Source: an uncultured Alphaproteobacteria bacterium
Lineage (GTDB): Bacteria; Pseudomonadota; Alphaproteobacteria; HIMB59; GCA-002718135
Direction of reading: 5' to 3'
Length of the DNA stretch: 64,000 nt
Assembly: GCA_902571865.1 (NCBI GenBank)
Contig: CACGDO010000004.1
Location: 89,679 to 153,678, forward strand
The position numbers were made by a program, and so were the translations under genes. The notes below the pieces were generated by a model, which saw nothing but the letters and a program-made list of their open reading frames with translations, did no database searches and had not been told where the DNA came from. Positions 33,899 to 45,192 of this stretch are shown one piece after another. Each line of letters begins with the position of its first letter. Position 1 is the first letter of the stretch.

Positions 33899-34921
33899 TT
33901 AACATTCTTTTAAATAAACTGGAATTACAACATTAATATTAGTTTCTAGATTTCTGCAAATGTTTTCAAGAGAATATTTATGATCAGTTTGATTTTCATA
34001 CTTAACTAATAGATTTGTTAATATTGAATTGCTAACTTTATTTTCATAAATTTTGTAATCGTCAAATTTATTTTCCTTAGCAATTAATTTGATAAGTGTT
34101 TCGTAATTCAAAATATCGTCAATCAAAAAATTATTTTTTGCCTGATTACTACTATAGATTAAAGCTCCAATATCATTTTTTAAATTTGAAATTTCAATTT
34201 TACGACTTTTTGAAACTTTTGTTATAAAATCATTATAAACATCATCAATGATATTTTGTAAGTGTTTGATTTCATTACTGCTAGGTCGTCTAAATGGATT
34301 AAACAAATCTTTTCCTTCTCCTGCACTCTGATTAAAAACTTCTATTCCTTCTTTAGTTTCAATTGTCTGACCAAAAATTCCTGAAGATAGACTTGTCGGT
34401 GTATTATAGTAAAACCAACTTGGCCCACTGACTCCTATACTTCCAATAATAGATCCATATGACGCGAATATCTTATCAGCTGTCGTTGCAACCCAATATC
34501 CTCCAGACGCTAAAATTTCTTTTGTATAAAAATATATTTTAGTATCTGTGTTTTTCTTAAATTCATAAATAATTTGTTCCAACTCAGCTGTAGCACTTAC
34601 TGTTCCACCTGGAGAATTAATGTTTATAATTAGAGCTTTGATTTCAAGTTCTTTTAATTCTTCTAAATAAGATTTTACCTGCGACGGATTGATGTAATCG
34701 TAAAGATTATTTCCTAAAACATTGCTGTTATTATTAAAAATTGGTCCATTTAAATTAATATTAGCTATAATGTTATTTGAACTATCTATACCTTCAGTCA
34801 TTACAAACTGTTTTTTTTCTAGTTCATTCGAAAAACTAAGTAACAAATTAATAATTATTATAAAAATTAATAATGCGCTCAAAAAACCAAGAGTTCTAAA
34901 AAAAACAGTGAAAAATATCAT
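33899..34921 (-). CDS. sppA: Signal peptide peptidase SppA (S49)
   Basis: This 340-residue short-form S49 protease has one N-terminal membrane segment (residues 5-30). The serine nucleophile is S139 (ILASGGYW), followed by GSIIGSIGV, and the general base is probably K204 in GEGKDLFNPF, by analogy with other S49 enzymes. It degrades cleaved signal peptides. It converges with the GT61 gene (one-base gap) and is divergent from groES; their promoters share 34922-35073. Confidence 0.82.
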   Translation of the reverse strand: MIFFTVFFRTLGFLSALLIFIIIINLLLSFSNELEKKQFVMTEGIDSSNNIIANINLNGPIFNNNSNVLGNNLYDYINPSQVKSYLEELKELEIKALIININSPGGTVSATAELEQIIYEFKKNTDTKIYFYTKEILASGGYWVATTADKIFASYGSIIGSIGVSGPSWFYYNTPTSLSSGIFGQTIETKEGIEVFNQSAGEGKDLFNPFRRPSSNEIKHLQNIIDDVYNDFITKVSKSRKIEISNLKNDIGALIYSSNQAKNNFLIDDILNYETLIKLIAKENKFDDYKIYENKVSNSILTNLLVKYENQTDHKYSLENICRNLETNINVVIPVYLKEC

Positions 34922-35004
34922 TTTTTTTCAAAATATCATAACTTTGGCTAATTCGAATTTTTTTTTGTTTTCTTCTTGAATAGACTTTAATAATGCTTAA
35001 ATAA

Positions 35005-35031
35005 CTAGCACTCTCATAATGAGAGTGCTAA
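35005..35031. promoter_or_regulatory. CIRCE operator (HrcA binding site)
   Basis: CTAGCACTC, nine bases, then GAGTGCTAA: a match to the CIRCE consensus TTAGCACTC-N9-GAGTGCTAA with one mismatch in the left arm. It lies 42 bases before the groES ATG, so HrcA should repress the groESL operon and release it under heat stress. Confidence 0.92.
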
Positions 35032-35073
35032 TAAAAAATGATTTAATTTCAATTAGTTAACAAAAGAGGAAAT

Positions 35074-35379
35074 ATGAATTTTAGACCTTTACATGACAGA
35101 GTCTTAGTTAAAAGAGTAGACTCTGATCAAAAAACAGCAGGGGGAATAATTATCCCTGATACTGCCCAAGAAAAACCAATGGAAGGTGAAGTATTAGAAG
35201 TTGGTTCTGGAGCAAGAGACGAAACAGGAAAACTAGTACCTTTGGATGTCAGAAAAGGAGATAAAATACTTTTTGGAAAATGGTCTGGTACTGAGGTAAA
35301 AATGAATGGTGATGATTTTTTAATAATGAAAGAGTCTGATATCATGGGAATTATAACTTCAGGTAAAAAAAAGAAATAG
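35074..35379 (+). CDS. groES: Co-chaperonin GroES
   Basis: This 101-residue GroES begins [15 protein letters not shown], has the mobile loop [16 protein letters not shown] and ends in a Lys-rich tail. It caps the GroEL ring during protein folding. It starts after AAGAGGAAAT (Shine-Dalgarno-like) behind the CIRCE operator and is followed by groEL after 21 bases, so the two are one operon. Confidence 0.97.
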   Translation: MNFRPLHDRVLVKRVDSDQKTAGGIIIPDTAQEKPMEGEVLEVGSGARDETGKLVPLDVRKGDKILFGKWSGTEVKMNGDDFLIMKESDIMGIITSGKKKK

Positions 35380-35382
35380 TAA

Positions 35383-37068
<1,686 letters not shown>

Positions 37069-37092
37069 TTATAAAATAGTATATGAGGAAAG

Positions 37093-37119
37093 GGGCAAAT
37101 TTATTTGCCCTTTTTTTTT
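37093..37119 (+). terminator. Rho-independent terminator after groESL
   Basis: Stem GGGCAAA/TTTGCCC (37093-37099 and 37104-37110) with loop TTTA is followed by nine Ts. The T-run overlaps the stop codon of the converging glutathione peroxidase gene at 37118. Confidence 0.9.
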
Positions 37120-37654
37120 AGATTAAACGATCAATTTGATTAGTAATTTTCAAACTGTCTGGCTTTGTCATAGAAGACCAAGATTTAATAAGCTTTCCAT
37201 TTCTATCAAATAAATATTTGTAGAAATTCCACTTTGGTTTTTCGTTAAACTCCTCCTCAATCCATGCATAAATTGGATGAGCATTGCTTCCTTTCACATT
37301 CATTGGTGAAGAAGTAACAAAACCTACACCGTAATTAACTAAACAAATTTGTTTAATATCTTCGGTATCTAAGTACTCTTGGTTGAAGGAATTGCTTGTT
37401 GTTGCTATTATTGTTAAATCGCTATTTTTATAGTTCAAAAATAAATTTTGGAGGTCAGCATACTGAGGAGTGAAACCACACCTAGAAGCCGTGTTCACAA
37501 TTAAAATTGGCTTACCATCAAACTTCTCTAAATTTACTTGATTACCGTCTATATCTTCAAATGAAAAGTCATATAAATTCACTGTCTCATTAGCTAATAA
37601 TGTATTCTTTAAGTTAAGCATAATCAAAAAAACAAGTAAAAATTTAAATTTCAT
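37118..37654 (-). CDS. Glutathione peroxidase (secreted, cysteine type)
   Basis: This 178-residue peroxidase has a signal-like N-terminus. The peroxidatic cysteine is C59 (NTASRCGFTPQY), and PKWNFYKYLFDRNG supplies the Trp and Asn of the catalytic tetrad. The segment that normally holds the catalytic Gln (PCNQF) reads TSNSFNQ, so that Gln seems replaced by Ser. It probably reduces hydroperoxides in the periplasm, with thioredoxin-like reductants more likely than glutathione. It converges with groEL. Confidence 0.78.
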   Translation of the reverse strand: MKFKFLLVFLIMLNLKNTLLANETVNLYDFSFEDIDGNQVNLEKFDGKPILIVNTASRCGFTPQYADLQNLFLNYKNSDLTIIATTSNSFNQEYLDTEDIKQICLVNYGVGFVTSSPMNVKGSNAHPIYAWIEEEFNEKPKWNFYKYLFDRNGKLIKSWSSMTKPDSLKITNQIDRLI

Positions 37655-37680
37655 GTTAGTGAGTAATAAATATATCGCTT

Positions 37681-38817
37681 ATGGAAACATTCAATAGCTT
37701 TACCGACCTTTTTTTAGATGTTTGGAATAATGGTGTATTTGGCATAAATGCTTCAGATATCATAGTAAGCCTTGTAATTTTCCTACTTTTTTATTTACTT
37801 AGAAGACTTATAGCTAGATTTATTATTAATCGATTATCAAGAATTGTTTCAAAAACTTCTAATCAAATTGACGATGCTGTAATTGAAGTACTTGATGGAC
37901 CATTAAAATTTCTTCCTGTTGTTTTAGGTTTCTTTATAGCTTCCTCGTACTTGGATGTTTCTGATAATAATCAAGATTTTTTAGATTTACTAAACAGATC
38001 TTTAATTACAATTTTTATATTCTGGTTACTTCATCAATTGATTATACCATTTTCATTCGTAATAAAAAACTTTGAGTCAAAAATTTCCAAACCTTTAGTT
38101 GATTGGACACTTAAAGGTTTAAAAATTCTTGTTATTGTTCTGGGAGCTGTAGCAATTTTAGAATTGTGGGGTATAAGAGTGGGACCAGTAATTGCAGGAT
38201 TAGGTTTATTTGGTGTAGCAGTTGCACTAGGTGCTCAAGATTTATTTAAAAATTTAATTAGTGGTATCATGATACTGATGGAAAAGAGGTTTACTGTTGG
38301 CGATGTTATATTAGTTTCAGGTGAAGTAGAGGGAGTTGTTGAACAAATTGGATTTAGATCAACCCTTGTTAGAAGATTTGATTCAACTCCAGTAATGGTT
38401 CCAAATTATAAATTTGCAGAGCAGTCTGTAACTAATTACACAAGAAGACATCATAGACGTATAAGATGGTTAATTGGACTAGAATATAGAACTACTATTG
38501 ATCAATTAAAAAATATCAGAGATGAGATAAATAATTTAATTGAAAAAGATGATAACTTTGCAAAAAATCAAAACGCAAGTTTCTACGTTAGAATAGATAG
38601 TTTTTCTGATAGTTCTATCGATATGCTAGTACAAACATTTACTGTTACGAATGAATGGGCAGAATTTTTAAAAATAAAAGAAAATCTTGCTGTCAAAATA
38701 ATAGAAATAGTTGAAAATAATGAAGCTGGTTTTGCTTTTCCGAGTCAATCCCTTTATGTTGAAAAATTATCAGATGAAAAAACAGAAATTTTTAATCCTC
38801 AATCTACTAAGAAATAA
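37681..38817 (+). CDS. Small-conductance mechanosensitive channel (MscS family)
   Basis: This 378-residue protein has about four membrane segments in the first 180 residues. The pore helix and beta-domain junction reads GLGLFGVAVALGAQDLFKNLISG, followed by EKRFTVGDVI and a cytoplasmic domain ending near residue 365. It opens under membrane tension on osmotic downshift. It is followed by the AI-2E family gene with overlapping TAATG. Confidence 0.87.
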   Translation: METFNSFTDLFLDVWNNGVFGINASDIIVSLVIFLLFYLLRRLIARFIINRLSRIVSKTSNQIDDAVIEVLDGPLKFLPVVLGFFIASSYLDVSDNNQDFLDLLNRSLITIFIFWLLHQLIIPFSFVIKNFESKISKPLVDWTLKGLKILVIVLGAVAILELWGIRVGPVIAGLGLFGVAVALGAQDLFKNLISGIMILMEKRFTVGDVILVSGEVEGVVEQIGFRSTLVRRFDSTPVMVPNYKFAEQSVTNYTRRHHRRIRWLIGLEYRTTIDQLKNIRDEINNLIEKDDNFAKNQNASFYVRIDSFSDSSIDMLVQTFTVTNEWAEFLKIKENLAVKIIEIVENNEAGFAFPSQSLYVEKLSDEKTEIFNPQSTKK

Positions 38818-39821
38818 TGAACGAAAATAATCGTGTAATTTCTGGCTCTCTTTTTATATTGGCCAGTATCGCTGTTGCATTCATTTTAAATTTCTCTCAA
38901 CCTATAATGGTCCCATTTGTTTTAGCACTTCTTTTAAGGATATTAATTGATCCAATAATTGATTTTCAGACTATAAATCTTCGTGTACATAGATTTATAG
39001 CAGTTTTTATTAGTATTTGTTTAATTGTACTTTTATTCTCAATTATAGTTCCTTTTATTGTTTCTTCTGTGGCAACATTCTTGGAGTCTGCAGATGACTA
39101 TAATCAAAAAGTAATAATTTTAATTGAGGCAGTCATAATACAACTTCAACAATTTGAAATTGATATTGATAGAGAAACAATTAGAAATACAATTTCAGAG
39201 TTACCCATTACTAATTGGGCTGGAGCTATATTAAGTAATAGTGCGAATTTTATTTCAAAGTTTCTCCTAGTTGTAATAATCACCCTTTTTTTATTGCTTG
39301 GCACTCCTCCTAAGAATACTTCTGATGAGTGGAACGACATTATTAGATTAGTAAAAAAATATATATTTACAAAATTTTTAACATCAGCTTTTACAGGCAT
39401 AGCTGCAGGATTAATTTATTGGTTTTTAGGCTTAGAATTAGCTTTTATTTTTGGCAGCTTAACATTTATTTTAAATTTTATTCCAGTTATTGGTTCTGTA
39501 ATTGCTGTTTTACTTCCATTACCAATTGCTTTCCTTCAATATAACGATCCTACACTAGTTGTATTAATAATAATTTTGCCTACGATTATTCATCAAATAG
39601 TAGGAAATTTTGTAGAACCTAAAATATTTGGTGATAGTTTTGGATTACATCCAATTACGATTATCTTATCCTTAATTTTCTGGGGAATGATTTGGGGTTT
39701 TATTGGAGTTCTTCTTGCAGCACCTTTAACTGCAATCATCAGAATTACATTTGAAAGATTTGAAACTACCAAACAATTTGCAAGATTATTAGAAGGTAAG
39801 ATTCATATTAAGCAAGATTAA
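38817..39821 (+). CDS. AI-2E family transporter (PerM-like)
   Basis: This 334-residue protein has seven to eight membrane segments and the conserved EPKIFGDSFGLHPITIILSLIFWGMIWGF motif. Members include AI-2 exporters and Na+/H+ antiporters; the substrate cannot be told from sequence. It shares a one-base overlap (TAATG) with the mscS gene, so they are translationally coupled. It converges with recX over 4 bases. Confidence 0.82.
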   Translation: MNENNRVISGSLFILASIAVAFILNFSQPIMVPFVLALLLRILIDPIIDFQTINLRVHRFIAVFISICLIVLLFSIIVPFIVSSVATFLESADDYNQKVIILIEAVIIQLQQFEIDIDRETIRNTISELPITNWAGAILSNSANFISKFLLVVIITLFLLLGTPPKNTSDEWNDIIRLVKKYIFTKFLTSAFTGIAAGLIYWFLGLELAFIFGSLTFILNFIPVIGSVIAVLLPLPIAFLQYNDPTLVVLIIILPTIIHQIVGNFVEPKIFGDSFGLHPITIILSLIFWGMIWGFIGVLLAAPLTAIIRITFERFETTKQFARLLEGKIHIKQD

Positions 39822-40303
39822 CCTAATATTTTTTTACATATATCGTAACTAAATCCAGCTCTCGCCATTTTTGCCAATTTTTTTTCATAGCTTTCATTTT
39901 TTTCTAACAATTTTTTTTTCTTAGTAAATATTCTTGCTGACTCTAACTCCCAATTTTCATTATCTTGTTTCATTAAGTTTAAATTATTTTGAATTTGGGA
40001 TTTACTTACTCCTTTTTTTATCAAGTAATTGAAAATGAAATTCTTAGATTTTCCAGAATTTGATAAAGATAGAATTTTTGTTGCACTATATCTATCGTCA
40101 TCAATAAATTTATTTTTTTCTAATTTTAAAATTATACTTTCAATAATATCTATAAGTTTTTTTTTCTCAAAATTTGTTATATTTAATCTTAAAATTTTTC
40201 TTTTAAGTACATTGACTAAATTATTCTTTGAGGAATCGTATTTACTTAAGTAATCAACCGCGTATTTTAAGAGTTTTTTTTCGTCCACTAAATTAATATA
40301 CAA
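39818..40303 (-). CDS. recX: RecX family regulatory protein
   Basis: This 161-residue protein has the RecX three-helix repeat pattern (LLKYAVDYLSKYDSSKNNLVNVLKRKI, FIDDDRYSATKIL, YLIKKGVSKSQI). RecX inhibits RecA recombinase. Here it is not next to recA. The frame opens at TTG (40303) and a GTG at 40288 (MDEKKLLKYAV) is an alternative start; neither has a clear ribosome-binding site. It overlaps the AI-2E gene end by 4 bases. Confidence 0.72.
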   Translation of the reverse strand: MYINLVDEKKLLKYAVDYLSKYDSSKNNLVNVLKRKILRLNITNFEKKKLIDIIESIILKLEKNKFIDDDRYSATKILSLSNSGKSKNFIFNYLIKKGVSKSQIQNNLNLMKQDNENWELESARIFTKKKKLLEKNESYEKKLAKMARAGFSYDICKKILG

Positions 40304-40336
40304 ATAATTTAAATATATTAAAAGAAAACTCCTAAT

Positions 40337-41107
40337 ATGATTTACTATAATTATCTTTGTTTTCTTACATTAGTAAAAAAAGAAGTCTTTCGGTTCTTAA
40401 AAGTTGGCATTCAAACTGTGATTGGACCAGCTATTAGCTCTTTATTATTTTTAGCTGTTTTTAGCCTAGCTTTAGGTAGATCAGTTAATTCAATAAATGG
40501 TATTGATCTTTCTTATTTTATTGCACCTGGTTTGATAATGATGACGATGCTTCAAAACTCTTTTGCTAATTCTGCATCAAGTATCGGTCAATCAAAATTT
40601 CAAGGTAATATTGTTGACATATTAATGGCTCCATTAAATAATGTTGAATTAGCATTCGGATTTATAATTGGCTCAGTTTGCAGGGGTGTTGTGTGCGGTA
40701 TAGTAACAACTTTAGGAGTTATGATATTTGTACCTCTTCAGGTTTATTCTTATACAGCATTATTATTTTTCACACTGATGGGATGCACAATGATGGGAAC
40801 TTTAGGTACAATTGTTGGAATTTGGGCAGACAAATGGGATCAGCAACAAGGTATAACTAACTTTATTGTTTTACCTCTTACTTTTTTATCAGGAACATTT
40901 TATTCAATTTCAAGACTACCTGATTTTTGGCAGAAAGTTTCCTCATTTAATCCATTCTTTTATAATATTGATGGTTTCAGATATGCTTTTACAGGTATTT
41001 CTGATAGCTCGTTAATGCATGGCTCAATATTCTTAATAATTATTAATATTATATTAATTTTAATATGCTATTTTATGTTTCTCAAAGGATATAAAATTAA
41101 ATTTTAG
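40337..41107 (+). CDS. ABC-2 type transporter permease
   Basis: This 256-residue permease has six membrane segments and matches the ABC-2 family, including the FLSGTFYSISRLPDFWQKVSSFNPFFYNIDGFRY block. It should export a drug, lipid or polysaccharide with an ATP-binding partner. No ABC ATPase is adjacent; the next gene, 2 bases downstream, is argD. Either the ATPase is elsewhere or the gene has become separated from it. Confidence 0.85.
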   Translation: MIYYNYLCFLTLVKKEVFRFLKVGIQTVIGPAISSLLFLAVFSLALGRSVNSINGIDLSYFIAPGLIMMTMLQNSFANSASSIGQSKFQGNIVDILMAPLNNVELAFGFIIGSVCRGVVCGIVTTLGVMIFVPLQVYSYTALLFFTLMGCTMMGTLGTIVGIWADKWDQQQGITNFIVLPLTFLSGTFYSISRLPDFWQKVSSFNPFFYNIDGFRYAFTGISDSSLMHGSIFLIIINIILILICYFMFLKGYKIKF

Positions 41108-41109
41108 AT

Positions 41110-42288
41110 ATGGTTAGCAAATATTTATCAAATGTTATGCCAACTTATGGCAATAAATCTCTTGAATTTGTAAAAGGTAAAGGGTGTTATTTATACACTA
41201 GTCAAAACAAAAAATATTTAGATTTTGCAAGTGGAATAGCTGTAAACTCTCTTGGCCATTGTCATCCAAAGCTAATAGAAGCACTGAATAAACAATCAAA
41301 ACAACTCTGGCATGTTTCAAACTTATATAAAATAAAAAAACAAGAACAATTTGCAAAATTACTTTGTAAAAATTCTTTTGCAGACAAAGTTTTTTTTACT
41401 AATTCAGGAACTGAATCTATTGAATGCGGAATTAAAATAATCAGGGGGTATCATTCATATCACAAGACAAAAAAAACAGAGATTATAACTTTTGATGGTG
41501 CTTTTCATGGAAGAACTTACGGCGCACTTTCAGCGCAAAAAAATAAAAAATACTCTAACGGCTTTGGTCCTATGCTTAAGGGTTTTAAACAAATTGAATT
41601 TAATAATAAAAAAAAATTAATGTCAGCAGTAAATAAAAAAACAGCTGGTATTATTATTGAACCAATTCAAGGAGAAGGAGGTATTCGTCCTGCCAATTTA
41701 AGTTTTTTAAAATCATTAAGGAAAATTTGTAATGAAAATGGTATTTTACTATTTTTTGATGAAGTTCAATGCGGTTTTGGCAGATCTGGTAAATTATTTT
41801 CCCATGAATGGGCAAAAATTAAACCTGATATTATGTCTGTTGCAAAAGGTATAGGATCGGGTTTTCCACTTGGAGCTTGTATGTCAACAAACAAAGCATG
41901 TGTTGCAATGACTAAGGGCAGTCATGGATCAACCTATGGTGGTAATCCGTTAGCTATGAGTGTAGGTTTAGAAGTTTTAAAACTTATTTCTAGTAAAATA
42001 TTTCTTTCAAAGATTGATAAAACTGCTAGATATTTTTGGAAAAATTTGAAAAAATTGGAGAGTACATCTAATATTATTTCAGAGGTTAGAGGTGCAGGAC
42101 TTTTATTGGGAATAAAAACTAATATTAGTAATATAGATTTTTCTGAACAATTAAAAAAAAATAAATTACTAAATGTACCAGCTGCAGATAATACAGTAAG
42201 ATTAGCTCCACCACTGATTGTATCTAACAAAGAGATTGATCAATCAATTACAATAATTAAAAAGACTTTAAAAGAATTATCAACATGA
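41110..42288 (+). CDS. argD: Acetylornithine aminotransferase ArgD
   Basis: This 392-residue class III aminotransferase uses PLP lysine K246 (SVAKGIGSGFPLG), D217 (FDEVQCGFGR), and substrate regions SGIAVNSLGHCHP and STYGGNPLA. It makes N-acetylornithine in arginine synthesis (and may act as succinyl-DAP aminotransferase). It overlaps argF by 4 bases; the argD-argF pair is common in alphaproteobacteria. Confidence 0.9.
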   Translation: MVSKYLSNVMPTYGNKSLEFVKGKGCYLYTSQNKKYLDFASGIAVNSLGHCHPKLIEALNKQSKQLWHVSNLYKIKKQEQFAKLLCKNSFADKVFFTNSGTESIECGIKIIRGYHSYHKTKKTEIITFDGAFHGRTYGALSAQKNKKYSNGFGPMLKGFKQIEFNNKKKLMSAVNKKTAGIIIEPIQGEGGIRPANLSFLKSLRKICNENGILLFFDEVQCGFGRSGKLFSHEWAKIKPDIMSVAKGIGSGFPLGACMSTNKACVAMTKGSHGSTYGGNPLAMSVGLEVLKLISSKIFLSKIDKTARYFWKNLKKLESTSNIISEVRGAGLLLGIKTNISNIDFSEQLKKNKLLNVPAADNTVRLAPPLIVSNKEIDQSITIIKKTLKELST

Positions 42289-43178
42289 AACATTTTATTG
42301 ATATCAATAATTTTAAAAAAAAAGAAATTGATGAAATAATTTTACTTGCTAAAAAAATTAAAAAAAACCCAAAAAAATATTCTTCATATTGCAAGGATAA
42401 AACTCTTGGTTTAATTTTTGAAAAACAATCACTAAGAACGAGATTAAGTTTTAATATAGGAATGCAAAAACTAGGGGGTTCTGTATTAGAATTGCAAAGT
42501 AAAGATATTGGCTTTGATAATAAAAGAGAAAAATCTAAAGATGTTCTAAATGTATTAAGTCAATATATTGATTGTATAATGATAAGAAATAATAATCACA
42601 AACAAATAGTCAAATTAAGCAAGGAAAATATTCTTCCAATAATAAATGGTCTAACTGAATTTAGTCATCCGTGTCAAATACTTGGTGACTTTTTGACTCT
42701 GCTAGAGAACTTTAAAACATATAAAAATTTAAGCATTGTTTGGATAGGTGACTACAACAATGTTTTACGTTCACTTATTCATTTACAAAATATTTATAAT
42801 TTTAAACTTAATGTAGTTGTACCAAACCAGATTTTTAAAAATTATAAAAATGAATTTCTAAAATCTAATAACAAAAATATGAAATACTTTGATGATCCTT
42901 TTGAAGGTGTAAAAAAATCAAATTGTGTGATGACTGATGTGTGGGTTTCAATGGGTGAAAAAAATAATAAAACAAAATATTTTAAAAATTTTACTGTGAA
43001 TAATAAAATTATGAGTAATGCATCAAATAATGCGATTTTTATGCATTGTTTACCAGCAAAAAGAGGTAAAGAAGTAACTTCAGATGTTCTTGATGGTAAA
43101 AAATCTGTTGTATTAAAGCAAGCAAAAAATAGAATGTATATTCAACAAGCGATATTAATTTATGTACTTAAAAAATAG
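42285..43178 (+). CDS. argF: Ornithine carbamoyltransferase ArgF
   Basis: This 297-residue enzyme has the carbamoyl-phosphate motif SLRTR at residues 49-53 (usually STRTR), HPCQILGD (128-135), and HCLPAKRG late. It makes citrulline from ornithine. It is co-translated with argD (ATGA overlap) and is followed by a lipoprotein gene that overlaps its end by 17 bases. Confidence 0.93.
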   Translation: MKHFIDINNFKKKEIDEIILLAKKIKKNPKKYSSYCKDKTLGLIFEKQSLRTRLSFNIGMQKLGGSVLELQSKDIGFDNKREKSKDVLNVLSQYIDCIMIRNNNHKQIVKLSKENILPIINGLTEFSHPCQILGDFLTLLENFKTYKNLSIVWIGDYNNVLRSLIHLQNIYNFKLNVVVPNQIFKNYKNEFLKSNNKNMKYFDDPFEGVKKSNCVMTDVWVSMGEKNNKTKYFKNFTVNNKIMSNASNNAIFMHCLPAKRGKEVTSDVLDGKKSVVLKQAKNRMYIQQAILIYVLKK

Positions 43179-43734
43179 TTTTATTTTAATTTTATTTATA
43201 ATTTTATCTTGTCAACCAGTTGAAATATTAAAACCAATTGAAATCGATATAACTAGATTTGAAAAAATATCCATAAATGCAAAAATAATTGAAGTTAATA
43301 AGAAATACAATTCAATATTTTCTAAATCTAATATTGAAGATCAAATACAAAAATCTCCAATTAATTTAATGGCTGAATGGAATAGTCAAAATATTCTTAA
43401 ACTTGGAAATGAAAACAAGTTAGTTGTAAACATTTTAGATGCATCTATTAAAAAAACTGAAATAATGAATGTTGATGCTAAAAAATATGAAGAAAAAACT
43501 ATATTTAACTATGAAGTATTTTATTTAGTTGAATATGAACTTTATGATAGTGGTAATTATTTAATAGCTAATACAACAGTAGAGACTTCAAGATCTACAA
43601 CTTCTCAAAAATATATTTCTTTAAATGAAACTGAAGTAATTATTAATGATTTATTAATTTTAGCAATGAGAGATTATATAAATGAAACAATAAACCAATT
43701 ATCTATTTATATGGGAGATTATTTAAGTTATTAA
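43162..43734 (+). CDS. Lipoprotein of unknown function (downstream of argF)
   Basis: This 190-residue protein has a lipoprotein signal peptide ending in ILSC (C17). The mature part is mostly beta and charged, with repeated Ile/Asn-rich stretches and a helical C-terminal end (LLILAMRDYINETINQLSIYM). No family is recognised. It overlaps argF by 17 bases, so it may be co-transcribed with argDF. It converges with trkH over 4 bases. Confidence 0.55.
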   Translation: MYLKNSFILILFIILSCQPVEILKPIEIDITRFEKISINAKIIEVNKKYNSIFSKSNIEDQIQKSPINLMAEWNSQNILKLGNENKLVVNILDASIKKTEIMNVDAKKYEEKTIFNYEVFYLVEYELYDSGNYLIANTTVETSRSTTSQKYISLNETEVIINDLLILAMRDYINETINQLSIYMGDYLSY

Positions 43735-45179
43735 CTTCTCCAAAAATTCATAGATAATAAAACCAAAACTGTAAAAATTTCTAGTCTTCCAATAATCATA
43801 GTAATTGATAATATCCATTTAGCTCCATTATCTAATAAAAAATAATTTCCGCTAGGCCCAATTATTTCGCCTAAACCGGGGCCAACGTTTGATATAGCAG
43901 AAGCTGCTGCTGAAAAAGCAGTTAAAAAATCTAAATTGAATAAGCTTAAACTTACTGCTGATAAAATAAATAAAAATATATACATAAAGAAAAAGCCCAT
44001 TATTGAGTTATAAGTATTTTCATTAACTGTTTTGCCATTAAATCGCATAACCAATACTGCATGAGGCTGAGTTAACTTTCTAATTTGTGTAATTGCTCCT
44101 CTAAACAAAATTTGTAATCTAAATATTTTAATTCCACCAGTGGTAGATCCTGCACAACCACCAACAAACATAATAATCATCATTATTACAATACCAAAAC
44201 TTCCCCAATTAGAAAAGTCACTACTAGAATAACCAGTTCCAGTCAAAATTGATGTAATATTGAATAAAGCAATTCTTAAAGCTGAAATTATATCTATAGA
44301 TTGATTAGTAGTTAGCCAAATTGTCGTTAACAAAATAATTATAAATAAAATTAGAAAGAATAATTTTATTTGATCATCTTTAAAAATTAACCTTTTTTGA
44401 TTGTGAAGAAATTGCAAATATAAGACAAATGGCAAACTGCCAACCAACATAAAAATGATGCTTATAATCTCAATTTGAAAAGAATTAAAATATAAAAAAG
44501 ATTCATTGTAATTTGAAAATCCACCAGTTGAAATCGTAGTCATTGCATGAATAATTGAATCAAAACCTTTCATTCCATTTACAAAATACAAAAAGGCACA
44601 AATAACTGACAAAAATACATAAAGTAGAAATAATTCAATTACAAACCGATTAACTTTGGGAATTGTTTTTTCATAAGGATCATCATGTTCCATATGTAGC
44701 AGCTGCATGCCACCAATTTGTAAAGTTGGCAATATAGCCATTGCAAGAACGATTATTCCTATTCCTCCAAACCATTGAAGAAGAGATCTCCAAATTAATA
44801 TACCTTCTGATAAGTTTTCTAAATTATTAATAACCGTTGCGCCAGTTGTAGTAATTCCACTCACAGATTCAAAAAAAGCATCTGTATATGAGAGTGAAGA
44901 CGATGAATACACAAATGGAATTGCACCAAAAAGAGATATTACTAACCAAGATGAAATTGTTAACAAAAATGCCTGTCTAATTCCAAGCTTAATATTTTTT
45001 TTTCTAAATGAAAAATATAAAATTATACCTATAAAAAATGTGATTAAACTAGAATAAAAAAACTGTAACCATTCATAATTGCCATAATACAGATCAAAGC
45101 ACATTGGTATTAGCATTGCCAATGCTTCAATACATATTAGTAAACCGATTATGTTTAATATCGACCTAAAGTCTCTCAT
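43731..45179 (-). CDS. trkH: Potassium uptake protein TrkH
   Basis: This 482-residue K+ channel-like transporter has about ten membrane segments and repeated pore motifs (SVSGITTTGATV, TTISTGGFSN, TSILTGTGYSS, SAISNVGPGLG). It works with the cytoplasmic TrkA regulator, which is not in the window. It is 13 bases downstream of apaG in the same direction. Confidence 0.9.
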   Translation of the reverse strand: MRDFRSILNIIGLLICIEALAMLIPMCFDLYYGNYEWLQFFYSSLITFFIGIILYFSFRKKNIKLGIRQAFLLTISSWLVISLFGAIPFVYSSSSLSYTDAFFESVSGITTTGATVINNLENLSEGILIWRSLLQWFGGIGIIVLAMAILPTLQIGGMQLLHMEHDDPYEKTIPKVNRFVIELFLLYVFLSVICAFLYFVNGMKGFDSIIHAMTTISTGGFSNYNESFLYFNSFQIEIISIIFMLVGSLPFVLYLQFLHNQKRLIFKDDQIKLFFLILFIIILLTTIWLTTNQSIDIISALRIALFNITSILTGTGYSSSDFSNWGSFGIVIMMIIMFVGGCAGSTTGGIKIFRLQILFRGAITQIRKLTQPHAVLVMRFNGKTVNENTYNSIMGFFFMYIFLFILSAVSLSLFNLDFLTAFSAAASAISNVGPGLGEIIGPSGNYFLLDNGAKWILSITMIIGRLEIFTVLVLLSMNFWRS

Positions 45180-45192
45180 TCTTTTTTATAAA

